Assembly (NCBI GenBank): GCA_963971225.1
Contig: CAXARI010000032.1
Span: 1,116,001 to 1,180,000 of the forward strand
Length of the DNA: 64,000 bases
Direction: 5' to 3'
DNA from: Melieria omissa
Taxonomy: Eukaryota; Arthropoda; Insecta; Diptera; Ulidiidae
Within the stretch, counting starts at the first letter, position 1; each line of letters begins with the position of its first letter. Made by a program: the position numbers and the translations under genes. Shown here in pieces: positions 9,610 to 25,200 of the stretch. The notes beneath the pieces were generated by a model. It made no database searches and was not told where the DNA came from. It saw only the letters and a program-made list of their open reading frames with translations.

Positions 9610-10789
9610 GTATGGGTTACGTTAATAAAAAACCCCTTAAAATGTAGCTAGAGATTGCAGCTTTATCAAATTAAATCAATAATTTGATTACTATTAGGCA
9701 ATCATGAACAGATCGATGCGCAAGAGTGACATTAAATGGCTGCCTACTGCAAAATCGATAAAATGCTTGTAAAATATGATGATTCTAGGTTTATAGAAAA
9801 AAAAATAACCTTAAAACCTAGCTGGAGTTTTGAGCTTTCATAAATGGGGTCAATCTTCTCGCTATCTCAAATAATGCAGGAGAATTTCGTTGTGGAAAAG
9901 TGATATCGACCACATGATACATCTATATCAGGGGTGCCCAAAGTCTTCTTATGGAAAAGCAAAAACCAATACATTTAAACTTGCCCAAAAAAATGCAAAC
10001 AAATTATTTAATTAATTGAATTAGTTGAAAGCACATTGTGCATTTCGCTTGACCCTTAAAATTATAAGTGAAAAAAATATAATGTTCCCATTTGTCATTG
10101 CCGAAAGGCCAACCAATCGCCAAAACAAAAACTACAACAACAAAAGCATCTAATTTTTTTTCATACATAGAATTTCTTGAGGAAACAAAACAAAAATCCG
10201 CGCAGCCCCCACACGTGTTGCTTCGTTGCTGTCACAACAACGACTGATTGAAAGAATGCACCTCTGATCTATATAACCAATCAAATGCTTGTGGAACCTA
10301 AGTACGCACAATCACTTTAATCAAAATGGCGTCAAAATTAAGCCAGAGTGACCACCTTTCAATAATTTGGTAAATAAAAAAATATCCCACCGGCAGCATG
10401 ATCGAAATTATGGCTGTTAAATCTCGACCCGTTAACGGATTTTAATAATATTATGCCTTATTATTTAGCTAGACTCGTATGCTTTCTATAATGGTATCAA
10501 TCATCCTTCTATACCCCAAGGTTCGAAAGCAAATCGATTTGGAACGGTGACTTTGAAAAAATTGCTACTTGGGTGCAACCACTAAAATGCTTGTCAACAC
10601 CAAATGCATAAGTGCATATTAATAATTGACCCCTTAAAATTTAGCCAGAGTCTTATGCTTTCTATATTGGTCCCTAACTTTTCATTATCCTTCAGGAATA
10701 ATGAGCATATCGATGCGCAAGGATAACATTGAAAAACTGCCTATTACAAAATACACACTCACCACTAAAGTGCTTATAGATTCCAAACG
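9610..10789. repeat. Common unit U8 (1180 bp)
   Basis: It is marked by an unbroken A-run (AGAAAAAAAAATAACC) at the start of monomer B where others have AGAAAAAATAATAACC. The same mark occurs in U22 and U34. It precedes a P unit, as U22 does. Confidence 0.9.
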
Positions 10790-11969
10790 GTACAGGTTAC
10801 GTCAATAAAAAACCCCTTAAAATGTAGCTAGAGATCCCAGCTTTATCAAATTAAATCAATAATTTAATTACTATTCGGCAATCATGAACAGATCGATGCG
10901 CAAGAGTGACATTAAATGGCTGCCTACTGCAAAATCGATAAAATGCTTGTAAAATATGATGATTCTAGGTTTATAGAAAAACTAATAACCTTAAAACCTA
11001 GTTGGAGTTTTGAGCTCTCATAAATGGGGTCAATCTTCTCGCTATCTCAGATAATGCAGGAGAACTTCGTTGTGAAAAAGTGCTATCGACCACATGATAC
11101 ATCTATATCAGGGGTGCCCAAAATCTTCTTATGGAAAAGCAAAAACCAATACATGTAAAGTTGACCAAAAAAATGCAAACAAATTATTTAGTTAATTGAA
11201 TTAGTTGAAAGCACATTGTGCATTTCGCTTGACCCTTAAAATTATAAGTGAAAAAAATATAATGTTCCCATTTGTCATTGCCGAAAGGCCAACCAATCGC
11301 CAAAACAAAAACTACAACAACAAAAGCATCTAATTTTTTTTCATACATAGAATTTCTTGAGGAAACAAAACAAAAATCCGCGCAGCCCCCACACGTGTTG
11401 CTTCGTTGCTGTCACAACAACGACTGATTGAAAGAATGCACCTCTGATCTATATAACCAATCAAATGCTTGTGGAACCTAAGTACGCACAATCACTTTAA
11501 TCAAAATGGCGTCAAAATTAAGCCAGAGTGACCACCTTTCAATAATTTGGTAAATAAAAAAATATCCCACCGGCAGCATGATCGAAATTATGGCTGTTAA
11601 ATCTCGACCCGTTAACGGATTTTAATATTATTATGCCTTATTATTTAGCTACACTCGTATGCTTTCTATAATGGTATCAATCATCCTTCTATACCCCAAG
11701 ATTCGAAAGCAAATCGATTTGGAACGGTGACTTTGAAAAAATTGCTACTTGGGTGCAACCACTAAAATGCTTGTCAACACCAAATGCATAAGTGCATATT
11801 AATAATTGACCCCTTAAAATTTAGCCGGAGTCTTATGCTTTCTATATTGGTCCCTAACTTTTCATTATCCTTCAGGAATAATGAGCATATCGATGCGCAA
11901 GGATAACATTGAAAAACTGCCTATTACAAAATACACACTCACCACTAAAGTGCTTATAGATTCCAAACG
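10790..11969. repeat. P-type unit U9 (1180 bp)
   Basis: A P unit with three extra marks: TACGTCAATAAA for TACGTTAATAAA, AATTTAATTAC for AATTTGATTAC, and CTAGTTGGAG for CTAGCTGGAG. U23 shares all three. Unlike other P units it has the interrupted A-run in the element, so it is 2 bp shorter. It also has GTGCTATCG where others have GTGATATCG. Confidence 0.9.
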
Positions 11970-12632
11970 GTATGGGTTACGTTAATAAAAAACCCCTTAA
12001 AATGTAGCTAGAGATTGCAGCTTTATCAAATTAAATCAATAATTTGATTACTATTAGGCAATCATGAACAGATCGATGCGCAAGAGTGACATTAAATGGC
12101 TGCCTACTGCAAAATCGATTGGAAAAGTGATATCGACCACATGATACATCTATATCAGGGGTGCCCAAAGTCTTCTTATGGAAAAGCAAAAACCAATACA
12201 TTTAAAGTTGCCCAAAAAAATGCAAACAAATTAAATAATAATAAATAATTAAATAATTAATTGAATTAGTTGAAAGCACATTGTGCATTTCGCTTGACCC
12301 TTAAAATTATAAGTGAAAAAAATATAATGTTCCCATTTGTCAATCATCCTTCTATACCCCAAGGTTCGAAAGCAAATCGATTTGGAACGGTGACTTTGAA
12401 AAAATTGCTACTTGGGTGCAACCACTAAAATGCTTGTCAACACCAAATGCATAAGTGCATATTAATAATTGACCCCTTAAAATTTAGCCAGAGTCTTATG
12501 CTTTCTATATTGGTCCCTAACTTTTCATTATCCTTCAGGAATAATGAGCATATCGATGCGCAAGGATAACATTGAAAAACTGCCTATTACAAAATACACA
12601 CTCACCACTAAAGTGCTTATAGATTCCAAACG
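11970..12632. repeat. Short deletion unit U10 (663 bp)
   Basis: It has the same two junctions as U3, directly after P unit U9. The truncated hAT-type element starts at 12156. Confidence 0.93.
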
Positions 12633-15010
12633 GTATGGGTTACGTTAATAAAAAACCCCTTCAAATGTAGCTAGAGATTGCAGCTTTATCAAATTAAATC
12701 AATAATTTGATTACTATTAGGCAATCATGAACAGATCGATGCGCAAGAGTGACATTAAATGGCTGCCTACTGCAAAATCGATAAAATGCTTGTAAAATAT
12801 GATGATTCTAGGTTTATAGAAAAAATAATAACCTTAAAACCTAGCTGGAGTTTTGAGCTTTCATAAATGGGGTCAATCTTCTCGCTATCTCAGATAATGC
12901 AGGAGAATTTCGTTGTGGAAAAGTGATATCGACCACATGATACATCTATATCAGGGGTGCCCAAAGTCTTCTTATGGAAAAGCAAAAACCAATACATTTA
13001 AAGTTGCCCAAAAAAATGCAAACAAATTAAATAATAATAAATTATTAAATAATTAATTGAATTAGTTGAAAGCACATTGTGCATTTCGCTTGACCCTTAA
13101 AATTATAAGTGAAAAAAATATAATGTTCCCATTTGTCATTGCCGAAAGGCCAACCAATCGCCAAAACAAAAACTACAACAACAAAAGCATCTAATTTTTT
13201 TTCATACATAGAATTTCTTGAGGAAACAAAACAAAAATCCGCGCAGCCCCCACACGTGTTGCTTCGTTGCTGTCACAACAACGACTGATTGAAAGAATGC
13301 ACCTCTGATCTATATAACCAATCAAATGCTTGTGGAACCTAAGTACGCACAATCACTTTAATCAAAATGGCGTCAAAATTAAGCCAGAGTGACCACCTTT
13401 CAATAATTTGGTAAATAAAAAAATATCCCACCGGCAGCATGATCGAAATTATGGCTGTTAAATCTCGACCCGTTAACGGATTTTAATAATATTATGCCTT
13501 ATTATTTAGCTAGACTCGTATGCTTTCTATAATGGTATCAATCATCCTTCTATACCCCAAGGTTCGAAAGCAAATCGATTTGGAACGGTGACTTTGAAAA
13601 AATTGCTACTTGGGTGCAACCACTAAAATGCTTGTCAACACCAAATGCATAAGTGCATATTAATAATTGACCCCTTAAAATTTAGCCAGAGTCTTATGCT
13701 TTCTATATTGGTCCCTACATTTTCATTATCCGTCAGGAATAATGAGCATATCGATGCGCAAGGATAACATTGAAAAACTGCCTATTACAAAATACACACT
13801 CACCACTAAAGTGCTTATAGATTCCAAACGGTATGGGTTACGTTAATAAAAAACCCCTTAAAATGTAGCTAGAGATTGCAGCTTTATCAAATTAAATCAA
13901 TAATTTGATTACTATTAGGCAATCATGAACAGATCGATGCGCAAGAGTGACATTAAATGACTGCCTACTGCAAAATCGATAAAATGCTTGTAAAATATGA
14001 TGATTCTAGGTTTATAGAAAAAATAATAACCTTAAAACCTAGCTGGAGTTTTGAGCTTTCATAAATGGGGTCAATCTTCTCGCTATCTCAAATAATGCAG
14101 GAGAATTTCGTTGTGGAAAAGTGATATCGACCACATGATACATCTATATCAGGGGTGCCCAAAGTCTTCTTATGGAAAAGCAAAAACCAATACATTTAAA
14201 GTTGCCCAAAAAAATGCAAACAAATTATTTAATTAATTGAATTAGTTGAAAGCACATTGTGCATTTCGCTTGACCCTTAAAATTATAAGTGAAAAAAATA
14301 TAATGTTCCCATTTGTCATTGCCGAAAGGCCAACCAATCGCCAAAACAAAAACTACAACAACAAAAGCATCTAATTTTTTTTCATACATAGAATTTCTTG
14401 AGGAAACAAAACAAAAATCCGCGCAGCCCCCACACGTGTTGCTTCGTTGCTGTCACAACAACGACTGATTGAAAGAATGCACCTCTGATCTATATAACCA
14501 ATCAAATGCTTGTGGAACCTAAGTACGCACAATCACTTTAATCAAAATGGCGTCAAAATTAAGCCAGAGTGACCACCTTTCAATAATTTGGTAAATAAAA
14601 AAATATCCCACCGGCAGCATGATCGAAATTATGGCTGTTAAATCTCGACCCGTTAACGGATTTTAATAATATTATGCCTTATTATTTAGCTAGACTCGTA
14701 TGCTTTCTATAATGGTATCAATCATCCTTCTATACCCCAAGGTTCGAAAGCAAATCGATTTGGAACGGTGACTTTGAAAAAATTGCTACTTGGGTGCAAC
14801 CACTAAAATGCTTGTCAACACCAAATGCATAAGTGCATATTAATAATTGACCCCTTAAAATTTAGCCAGAGTCTTATGCTTTCTATATTGGTCCCTAACT
14901 TTTCATTATCCTTCAGGAATAATGAGCATATCGATGCGCAAGGATAACATTGAAAAACTGCCTATTACAAAATACACACTCACCACTAAAGTGCTTATAG
15001 ATTCCAAACG
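12633..15010. repeat. Common units U11 (1198 bp) and U12 (1180 bp)
   Basis: U11 (12633-13830) has the long AT-rich form, with its own AATTATTAAAT change, CCCTTCAAATG at its start, and CCCTACATTTTC and ATCCGTCAGG in monomer D. U12 (13831-15010) is a standard unit with AAATGACTGCC for AAATGGCTGCC. Each holds a full hAT-type element, at 12952 and 14150. Confidence 0.9.
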
Positions 15011-16192
15011 GTACAGGTTACGTTAATAAAAAACCCCTTAAAATGTAGCTAGAGATCCCAGCTTTATCAAATTAAATCAATAATTTGATTACTATTCGGC
15101 AATCATGAACAGATCGATGCGCAAGAGTGACATTAAATGGCTGCCTACTGCAAAATCGATAAAATGCTTGTAAAATATGATGATTCTAGGTTTATAGAAA
15201 AACTAATAACCTTAAAACCTAGCTGGAGTTTTGAGCTCTCATAAATGGGGTCAATCTTCTCGCTATCTCAGATAATGCAGGAGAACTTCGTTGTGGAAAA
15301 GTGATATCGACCACATGATACATCTATATCAGGGGTGCCCAAAATCTTCTTATGGAAAAGCAAAAACCAATACATGTAAAGTTGACCAAAAAAATGCAAA
15401 CAAATTATTTAGTTAATTGAATTAGTTGAAAGCACATTGTGCATTTCGCTTGACCCTTAAAATTATAAGTGAAAAAAATATAATGTTCCCATTTGTCATT
15501 GCCGAAAGGCCAACCAATCGCCAAAACAAAAACTACAACAACAAAAGCATCTAATTTTTTTTCATACATAGAATTTCTTGAGGAAACAAAAAAAAAAATC
15601 CGCGCAGCCCCCACACGTGTTGCTTCGTTGCTGTCACAACAACGACTGATTGAAAGAATGCACCTCTGATCTATATAACCAATCAAATGCTTGTGGAACC
15701 TAAGTACGCACAATCACTTTAATCAAAATGGCGTCAAAATTAAGCCAGAGTGACCACCTTTCAATAATTTGGTAAATAAAAAAAATATCCCACCGGCAGC
15801 ATGATCGAAATTATGGCTGTTAAATCTCGACCCGTTAACGGATTTTAATATTATTATGCCTTATTATTTAGCTACACTCGTATGCTTTCTATAATGGTAT
15901 CAATCATCCTTCTATACCCCAAGATTCGAAAGCAAATCGATTTGGAACGGTGACTTTGAAAAAATTGCTACTTGGGTGCAACCACTAAAATGCTTGTCAA
16001 CACCAAATGCATAAGTGCATATTAATAATTGACCCCTTAAAATTTAGCCGGAGTCTTATGCTTTCTATATTGGTCCCTAACTTTTCATTATCCTTCAGGA
16101 ATAATGAGCATATCGATGCGCAAGGATAACATTGAAAAACTGCCTATTACAAAATACACACTCACCACTAAAGTGCTTATAGATTCCAAACG
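15011..16192. repeat. P-type unit U13 (1182 bp)
   Basis: It carries the full P set as in U2 and looks nearly identical to U2 by eye. It is followed by short unit U14. Confidence 0.92.
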
Positions 16193-16855
16193 GTATGGGT
16201 TACGTTAATAAAAAACCCCTTAAAATGTAGCTAGAGATTGCAGCTTTATCAAATTAAATCAATAATTTGATTACTATTAGGCAATCATGAACAGATCGAT
16301 GCGCAAGAGTGACATTAAATGGCTGCGTACTGCAAAATCGATTGGAAAAGTGATATCGACCACATGATACATCTATATCAGGGGTGCCCAAAGTCTTCTT
16401 ATGGAAAAGCAAAAACCAATACATTTAAAGTTGCCCAAAAAAATGCAAACAAATTAAATAATAATAAATAATTAAATAATTAATTGAATTAGTTGAAAGC
16501 ACATTGTGCATTTCGCTTGACCCTTAAAATTATAAGTGAAAAAAATATAATGTTCCCATTTGTCAATCATCCTTCTATACCCCAAGGTTCGAAAGCAAAT
16601 CGATTTGGAACGGTGACTTTGAAAAAATTGCTACTTGGGTGCAACCACTAAAATGCTTGTCAACACCAAATGCATAAGTGCATATTAATAATTGACCCCT
16701 TAAAATTTAGCCAGAGTCTTATGCTTTCTATATTGGTCCCTAACTTTTCATTATCCTTCAGGAATAATGAGCATATCGATGCGCAAGGATAACATTGAAA
16801 AACTGCCTATTACAAAATACACACTCACCACTAAAGTGCTTATAGATTCCAAACG
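16193..16855. repeat. Short deletion unit U14 (663 bp)
   Basis: Same junctions as U3, with one private change, GGCTGCGTACTG for GGCTGCCTACTG. The truncated element starts at 16379. Confidence 0.93.
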
Positions 16856-18035
16856 GTATGGGTTACGTTAATAAAAATCCCCTTAAAATGTAGCTAGAGA
16901 TTGAAGCTTTATCAAATTAAATCAATAATTTGATTACTATTAGGCAATCATGAACAGATCGATGCGCAAGAGTGACATTAAATGGCTGCCTACTGCAAAA
17001 TCGATAAAATGCTTGTAAAATATGATGATTCTAGGTTTATAGAAAAAATAATAACCTTAAAACCTAGCTGGAGTTTTGAGCTTTCATAAATGGGGTCAAT
17101 CTTCTCGCTATCTCAAATAATGCAGGAGAATTTCGTTGTGGAAAAGTGATATCGACCACATGATACATCTATATCAGGGGTGCCCAAAGTCTTCTTATGG
17201 AAAAGCAAAAACCAATACATTTAAAGTTGCCCAAAAAAATGCAAACAAATTATTTAATTAATTGAATTAGTTGAAAGCACATTGTGCATTCCGCTTGACC
17301 CTTAAAATTATAAGTGAAAAAAATATAATGTTCCCATTTGTCATTGCCGAAAGGCCAACCAATCGCCAAAACAAAAACTACAACAACAAAAGCATCTAAT
17401 TTTTTTTCATACATAGAATTTCTTGAGGAAACAAAACAAAAATCCGCGCAGCCCCCACACGTGTTGCTTCGTTGCTGTCACAACAACGACTGATTGAAAG
17501 AATGCACCTCTGATCTATATAACCAATCAAATGCTTGTGGAACCTAAGTACGCACAATCACTTTAATCAAAATGGCGTCAAAATTAAGCCAGAGTGACCA
17601 CCTTTCAATAATTTGGTAAATAAAAAAATATCCCACCGGCAGCATGATCGAAATTATGGCTGTTAAATCTCGACCCGTTAACGGATTTTAATAATATTAT
17701 GCCTTATTATTTAGCTAGACTCGTATGCTTTCTATAATGGTATCAATCATCCTTCTATACCCCAAGGTTCGAAAGCAAATCGATTTGGAACGGTGACTTT
17801 GAAAAAATTGCTACTTGGGTGCAACCACTAAAATGCTTGTCAACACCAAATGCATAAGTGCATATTAATAATTGACCCCTTAAAATTTAGCCAGAGTCTT
17901 ATGCTTTCTATATTGGTCCCTAACTTTTCATTATCCTTCAGGAATAATGAGCATATCGATGCGCAAGGATAACATTGAAAAACTGCCTATTACAAAATAC
18001 ACACTCACCACTAAAGTGCTTATAGATTCCAAACG
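16856..18035. repeat. Common unit U15 (1180 bp)
   Basis: A standard unit with small private changes: AAAAATCCCC near the start, GATTGAAGC for GATTGCAGC, and GCATTCCGC in the element. It holds a full element from 17175. Confidence 0.9.
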
Positions 18036-19217
18036 GTACAGGTTACGTTAATAAAAAACCCCTTAAAATGTAGCTAGAGATCCCAGCTTTATCAAATTAA
18101 ATCAATAATTTGATTACTATTCGGCAATCATGAACAGATCGATGCGCAAGAGTGACATTAAATGGCTGCCTACTGCAAAATCGATAAAATGCTTGTAAAA
18201 TATGATGATTCTAGGTTTATAGAAAAACTAATAACCTTAAAACCTAGCTGGAGTTTTGAGCTCTCATAAATGGGGTCAATCTTCTCGCTATCTCAGATAA
18301 TGCAGGAGAACTTCGTTGTGGAAAAGTGATATCGACCACATGATACATCTATATCAGGGGTGCCCAAAATCTTCTTATGGAAAAGCAAAAACCAATACAT
18401 GTAAAGTTGACCAAAAAAATGCAAACAAATTATTTAGTTAATTGAATTAGTTGAAAGCACATTGTGCATTTCGCTTGACCCTTAAAATTATAAGTGAAAA
18501 AAATATAATGTTCCCATTTGTCATTGCCGAAAGGCCAACCAATCGCCAAAACAAAAACTACAACAACAAAAGCATCTAATTTTTTTTCATACATAGAATT
18601 TCTTGAGGAAACAAAAAAAAAAATCCGCGCAGCCCCCACACGTGTTGCTTCGTTGCTGTCACAACAACGACTGATTGAAAGAATGCACCTCTGATCTATA
18701 TAACCAATCAAATGCTTGTGGAACCTAAGTACGCACAATCACTTTAATCAAAATGGCGTCAAAATTAAGCCAGAGTGACCACCTTTCAATAATTTGGTAA
18801 ATAAAAAAAATATCCCACCGGCAGCATGATCGAAATTATGGCTGTTAAATCTCGACCCGTTAACGGATTTTAATATTATTATGCCTTATTATTTAGCTAC
18901 ACTCGTATGCTTTCTATAATGGTATCAATCATCCTTCTATACCCCAAGATTCGAAAGCAAATCGATTTGGAACGGTGACTTTGAAAAAATTGCTACTTGG
19001 GTGCAACCACTAAAATGCTTGTCAACACCAAATGCATAAGTGCATATTAATAATTGACCCCTTAAAATTTAGCCGGAGTCTTATGCTTTCTATATTGGTC
19101 CCTAACTTTTCATTATCCTTCAGGAATAATGAGCATATCGATGCGCAAGGATAACATTGAAAAACTGCCTATTACAAAATACACACTCACCACTAAAGTG
19201 CTTATAGATTCCAAACG
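18036..19217. repeat. P-type unit U16 (1182 bp)
   Basis: A full P unit, but the next unit (U17) is a common one rather than a short one. The P type is therefore not always tied to a short partner, although every short unit here has a P unit before it. Confidence 0.92.
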
Positions 19218-22200
19218 GTATGGGTTACGTTAATAAAAAACCCCTTAAAATGTAGCTAGAGATTGCAGCTTTATCAAATTAAATCAATAATTTGATTACT
19301 ATTAGGCAATCATGAACAGATCGATGCGCAAGAGTGACATTAAATGGCTGCCTACTGCAAAATCGATAAAATGCTTGTAAAATATGATGATTCTAGGTTT
19401 ATAGAAAAAATAATAACCTTAAAACCTAGCTGGAGTTTTGAGCTTTCATAAATGGGGTCAATCTTCTCGCTATCTCAAATAATGCAGGATACTTTCGTTG
19501 TGGAAAAGTCATATCGACCACATGATACATCTATATCAGGGGTGCCCAAAGTCTTCTTATGGAAAAGCAAAAACCAATACATTTAAAGTTGCCCAAAAAA
19601 ATGCAAACAAATTAAATAATAATAAATAATTAAATAATTAATTGAATTAGTTGAAAGCACATTGTGCATTTCGCTTGACCCTTAAAATTATAAGTGAAAA
19701 AAATATAATGTTCCCATTTGTCATTGCCGAAAGGCCAACCAATCGCCAAAACAAAAACTACAACAACAAAAGCATCTAATTTTTTTTCATACATAGAATT
19801 TCTTGAGGAAACAAAACAAAAATCCGCGCAGCCCCCACACGTGTTGCTTCGTTGCTGTCACAACAACGACTGATTGAAAGAATGCACCTCTGATCTATAT
19901 AACCAATCAAATGCTTGTGGAACCTAAGTACGCACAATCACTTTAATCAAAATGGCGTCAAAATTAAGCCAGAGTGACCACCTTTCAATAATTTGGTAAA
20001 TAAAAAAATATCCCACCGGCAGCATGATCGAAATTATGGCTGTTAAATCTCGACCCGTTAACGGATTTTAATAATATTATGCCTTATTATTTAGCTAGAC
20101 TCGTATGCTTTCTATAATGGTATCAATCATCCTTCTATACCCCAAGGTTCGAAAGCAAATCGATTTGGAACGGTGACTTTGAAAAAATTGCTACTTGGGT
20201 GCAACCACTAAAATGCTTGTCAACACCAAATGCATAAGTGCATATTAATAATTGACCCCTTAAAATTTAGCCAGAGTCTTATGCTTTCTATATTGGTCCC
20301 TAACTTTTCATTATCCTTCAGGAATAATGAGCATATCGATGCGCAAGGATAACATTGAAAAACTGCCTATTACAAAATACACACTCACCACTAAAGTGCT
20401 TATAGATTCCAAACGGTATGGGTTACGTTAATAAAAAACCCCTTAAAATGAAGCTAGAGATTGCAGCTTTATCAAATTAAATCAATAATTTGATTACTAT
20501 TAGGCAATCATGAACAGATCGATGCGCAAGAGTGACATTAAATGGCTGCCTACTGCAAAATCGATAAAATGCTTGTAAAATATGATGATTCTAGGTTTAT
20601 AGAAAAAATAATAACCTTAAAACCTAGCTGGAGTTTTGAGCTTTCATAAATGGGGTCAATCTTCTCGCTATCTCAAATAATGCAGGAGAATTTCGTTGTG
20701 GAAAAGTGATATCGACCACATGATACATCTATATCAGGGGTGCCCAAAGTCTTCTTATGGAAAAGCAAAAACCAATACATTTAAACTTGCCCAAAAAAAT
20801 GCAAACAAATTATTTAATTAATTGAATTAGTTGAAAGCACATTGTGCATTTCGCTTGACCCTTAAAATTATAAGTGAAAAAAATATAATGTTCCCATTTG
20901 TCATTGCCGAAAGGCCAACCAATCGCCAAAACAAAAACTACAACAACAAAAGCATCTAATTTTTTTTCATACATAGAATTTCTTGAGGAAACAAAACAAA
21001 AATCCGCGCAGCCCCCACACGTGTTGCTTCGTTGCTGTCACAACAACGACTGATTGAAAGAATGCACCTCTGATCTATATAACCAATCAAATGCTTGTGG
21101 AACCTAAGTACGCACAATCACTTTAATCAAAATGGCGTCAAAATTAAGCCAGAGTGACCACCTTTCACCAATTTGGTAAATAAAAAAAATATCCCACCGG
21201 CAGCATGATCGAAATTATGGCTGTTAAATCTCGACCCGTTAACGGATTTTAATATTATTATGCCTTATTATTTAGCTACACTCGTATGCTTTCTATAATG
21301 GAATCAATCATCCTTCTATACCCCAAGGTTCGAAAGCAAATCGATTTGGAACGGTGACTTTGAAAAAATTGCTACTTGGGTGCAACCACTAAAATGCTTG
21401 TCAACACCAAATGCATAAGTGCATATTAATAATTGACCCCTTAAAATTTAGCCAGAGTCTTATGCTTTCTATATTGGTCCCTAACTTTTCATTATCCTTC
21501 AGGAATAATGAGCATATCGATGCGCAAGGATAACATTGAAAAACTGCCTATTACAAAATACACACTCACCACTAAAGTGCTTATAGATTCCAAACGGTAT
21601 GGGTTACGTTAATAAAAAACCCCTTAAAATGTAGCTAGAGATTGCAGCTTTATCAAATTAAATCAATAATTTGATTACTATTAGGCAATCATGAACAGAT
21701 CGATGCGCAAGAGTGACATTAAATGGCTGCCTACTGCAAAATCGATAAAATGCTTGTAAAATATGATGATTCTAGGTTTATAGAAAAAATAATAACCTTA
21801 AAACCTAGCTGGAGTTTTGAGCTTTCATAAATGGGGTCAATCTTCTCGCTATCTCAAATAATGCAGGAGAATTTCGTTGTGGAAAAGTGATATCGACCAC
21901 ATGATACATCTATATCAGGGGTGCCCAAAGTCTTCTTATGGAAAAGCAAAAACCAATACATTTAAACTTGCCCAAAAAAATGCAAACAAATTATTTAATT
22001 AATTGAATTAGTTGAAAGCACATTGTGCATTTCGCTTGACCCTTAAAATTATAAGTGAAAAAAATATAATGTTCCCATTTGTCATTGCCGAAAGGCCAAC
22101 CAATCGCCAAAACAAAAACTACAACAACAAAAGCATCTAATTTTTTTTCATACATAGAATTTCTTGAGGAAACAAAACAAAAATCCGCGCAGCCCCCACA

Positions 22201-25200
22201 CGTGTTGCTTCGTTGCTGTCACAACAACGACTGATTGAAAGAATGCACCTCTGATCTATATAACCAATCAAATGCTTGTGGAACCTAAGTACGCACAATC
22301 ACTTTAATCAAAATGGCGTCAAAATTAAGCCAGAGTGACCACCTTTCAATAATTTGGTAAATAAAAAAATATCCCACCGGCAGCATGATCGAAATTATGG
22401 CTGTTAAATCTCGACCCGTTAACGGATTTTAATAATATTATGCCTTATTATTTAGCTAGACTCGTATGCTTTCTATAATGGTATCAATCATCCTTCTATA
22501 CCCCAAGGTTCGAAAGCAAATCGATTTGGAACGGTGACTTTGAAAAAATTGCTACTTGGGTGCAACCACTAAAATGCTTGTCAACACCAAATGCATAAGT
22601 GCATATTAATAATTGACCCCTTAAAATTTAGCCAGAGTCTTATGCTTTCTATATTGGTCCCTAACTTTTCATTATCCTTCAGGAATAATGAGCATATCGA
22701 TGCGCAAGGATAACATTGAAAAACTGCCTATTACAAAATACACACTCACCACTAAAGTGCTTATAGATTCCAAACGGTATGGGTTACGTTAATAAAAAAC
22801 CCCTTAAAATGAAGCTAGAGATTGCAGCTTTATCAAATTAAATCAATAATTTGATTACTATTAGGCAATCATGAACAGATCGATGCGCAAGAGTGACATT
22901 AAATGGCTGCCTACTGCAAAATCGATAAAATGCTTGTAAAATATGATGATTCTAGGTTTATAGAAAAAATAATAACCTTAAAACCTAGCTGGAGTTTTGA
23001 GCTTTCATAAATGGGGTCAATCTTCTCGCTATCTCAAATAATGCAGGAGAATTTCGTTGTGGAAAAGTGATATCGACCACATGATACATCTATATCAGGG
23101 GTGCCCAAAGTCTTCTTATGGAAAAGCAAAAACCAATACATTTAAACTTGCCCAAAAAAATGCAAACAAATTATTTAATTAATTGAATTAGTTGAAAGCA
23201 CATTGTGCATTTCGCTTGACCCTTAAAATTATAAGTGAAAAAAATATAATGTTCCCATTTGTCATTGCCGAAAGGCCAACCAATCGCCAAAACAAAAACT
23301 ACAACAACAAAAGCATCTAATTTTTTTTCATACATAGAATTTCTTGAGGAAACAAAACAAAAATCAGCGCAGCCCCCACACGTGTTGCTTCGTTGCTGTC
23401 ACAACAACGACTGATTGAAAGAATGCACCTCTGATCTATATAACCAATCAAATGCTTGTGGAACCTAAGTACGCACAATCACTTTAATCAAAATGGCGTC
23501 AAAATTAAGCCAGAGTGACCACCTTTCACCAATTTGGTAAATAAAAAAAATATCCCACCGGCAGCATGATCGAAATTATGGCTGTTAAATCTCGACCCGT
23601 TAACGGATTTTAATATTATTATGCCTTATTATTTAGCTACACTCGTATGCTTTCTATAATGGAATCAATCATCCTTCTATACCCCAAGGTTCGAAAGCAA
23701 ATCGATTTGGAACGGTGACTTTGAAAAAATTGCTACTTGGGTGCAACCACTAAAATGCTTGTCAACACCAAATGCATAAGTGCATATTAATAATTGACCC
23801 CTTAAAATTTAGCCAGAGTCTTATGCTTTCTATATTGGTCCCTAACTTTTCATTATCCTTCAGGAATAATGAGCATATCGATGCGCAAGGATAACATTGA
23901 AAAACTGCCTATTACAAAATACACACTCACCACTAAAGTGCTTATAGATTCCAAACGGTATGGGTTACGTTAATAAAAAACCCCTTAAAATGAAGCTAGA
24001 GATTGCAGCTTTATCAAATTAAATCAATAATTTGATTACTATTAGGCAATCATGAACAGATCGATGCGCAAGAGTGACATTAAATGGCTGCCTACTGCAA
24101 AATCGATAAAATGCTTGTAAAATATGATGATTCTAGGTTTATAGAAAAAATAATAACCTTAAAACCTAGCTGGAGTTTTGAGCTTTCATAAATGGGGTCA
24201 ATCTTCTCGCTATCTCAAATAATGCAGGAGAATTTCGTTGTGGAAAAGTGATATCGACCACATGATACATCTATATCAGGGGTGCCCAAAGTCTTCTTAT
24301 GGAAAAGCAAAAACCAATACATTTAAACTTGCCCAAAAAAATGCAAACAAATTATTTAATTAATTGAATTAGTTGAAAGCACATTGTGCATTTCGCTTGA
24401 CCCTTAAAATTATAAGTGAAAAAAATATAATGTTCCCATTTGTCATTGCCGAAAGGCCAACCAATCGCCAAAACAAAAACTACAACAACAAAAGCATCTA
24501 ATTTTTTTTCATACATAGAATTTCTTGAGGAAACAAAACAAAAATCAGCGCAGCCCCCACACGTGTTGCTTCGTTGCTGTCACAACAACGACTGATTGAA
24601 AGAATGCACCTCTGATCTATATAACCAATCAAATGCTTGTGGAACCTAAGTACGCACAATCACTTTAATCAAAATGGCGTCAAAATTAAGCCAGAGTGAC
24701 CACCTTTCAATAATTTGGTAAATAAAAAAATATCCCACCGGCAGCATGATCGAAATTATGGCTGTTAAATCTCGACCCGTTAACGGATTTTAATAATATT
24801 ATGCCTTATTATTTAGCTAGACTCGTATGCTTTCTATAATGGTATCAATCATCCTTCTATACCCCAAGGTTCGAAAGCAAATCGATTTGGAACGGTGACT
24901 TTGAAAAAATTGCTACTTGGGTGCAACCACTAAAATGCTTGTCAACACCAAATGCATAAGTGCATATTAATAATTGACCCCTTAAAATTTAGCCAGAGTC
25001 TTATGCTTTCTATATTGGTCCCTAACTTTTCATTATCCTTCAGGAATAATGAGCATATCGATGCGCAAGGATAACATTGAAAAACTGCCTATTACAAAAT
25101 ACACACTCACCACTAAAGTGCTTATAGATTCCAAACGGTATGGGTTACGTTAATAAAAAACCCCTTAAAATGTAGCTAGAGATTGCAGCTTTATCAAATT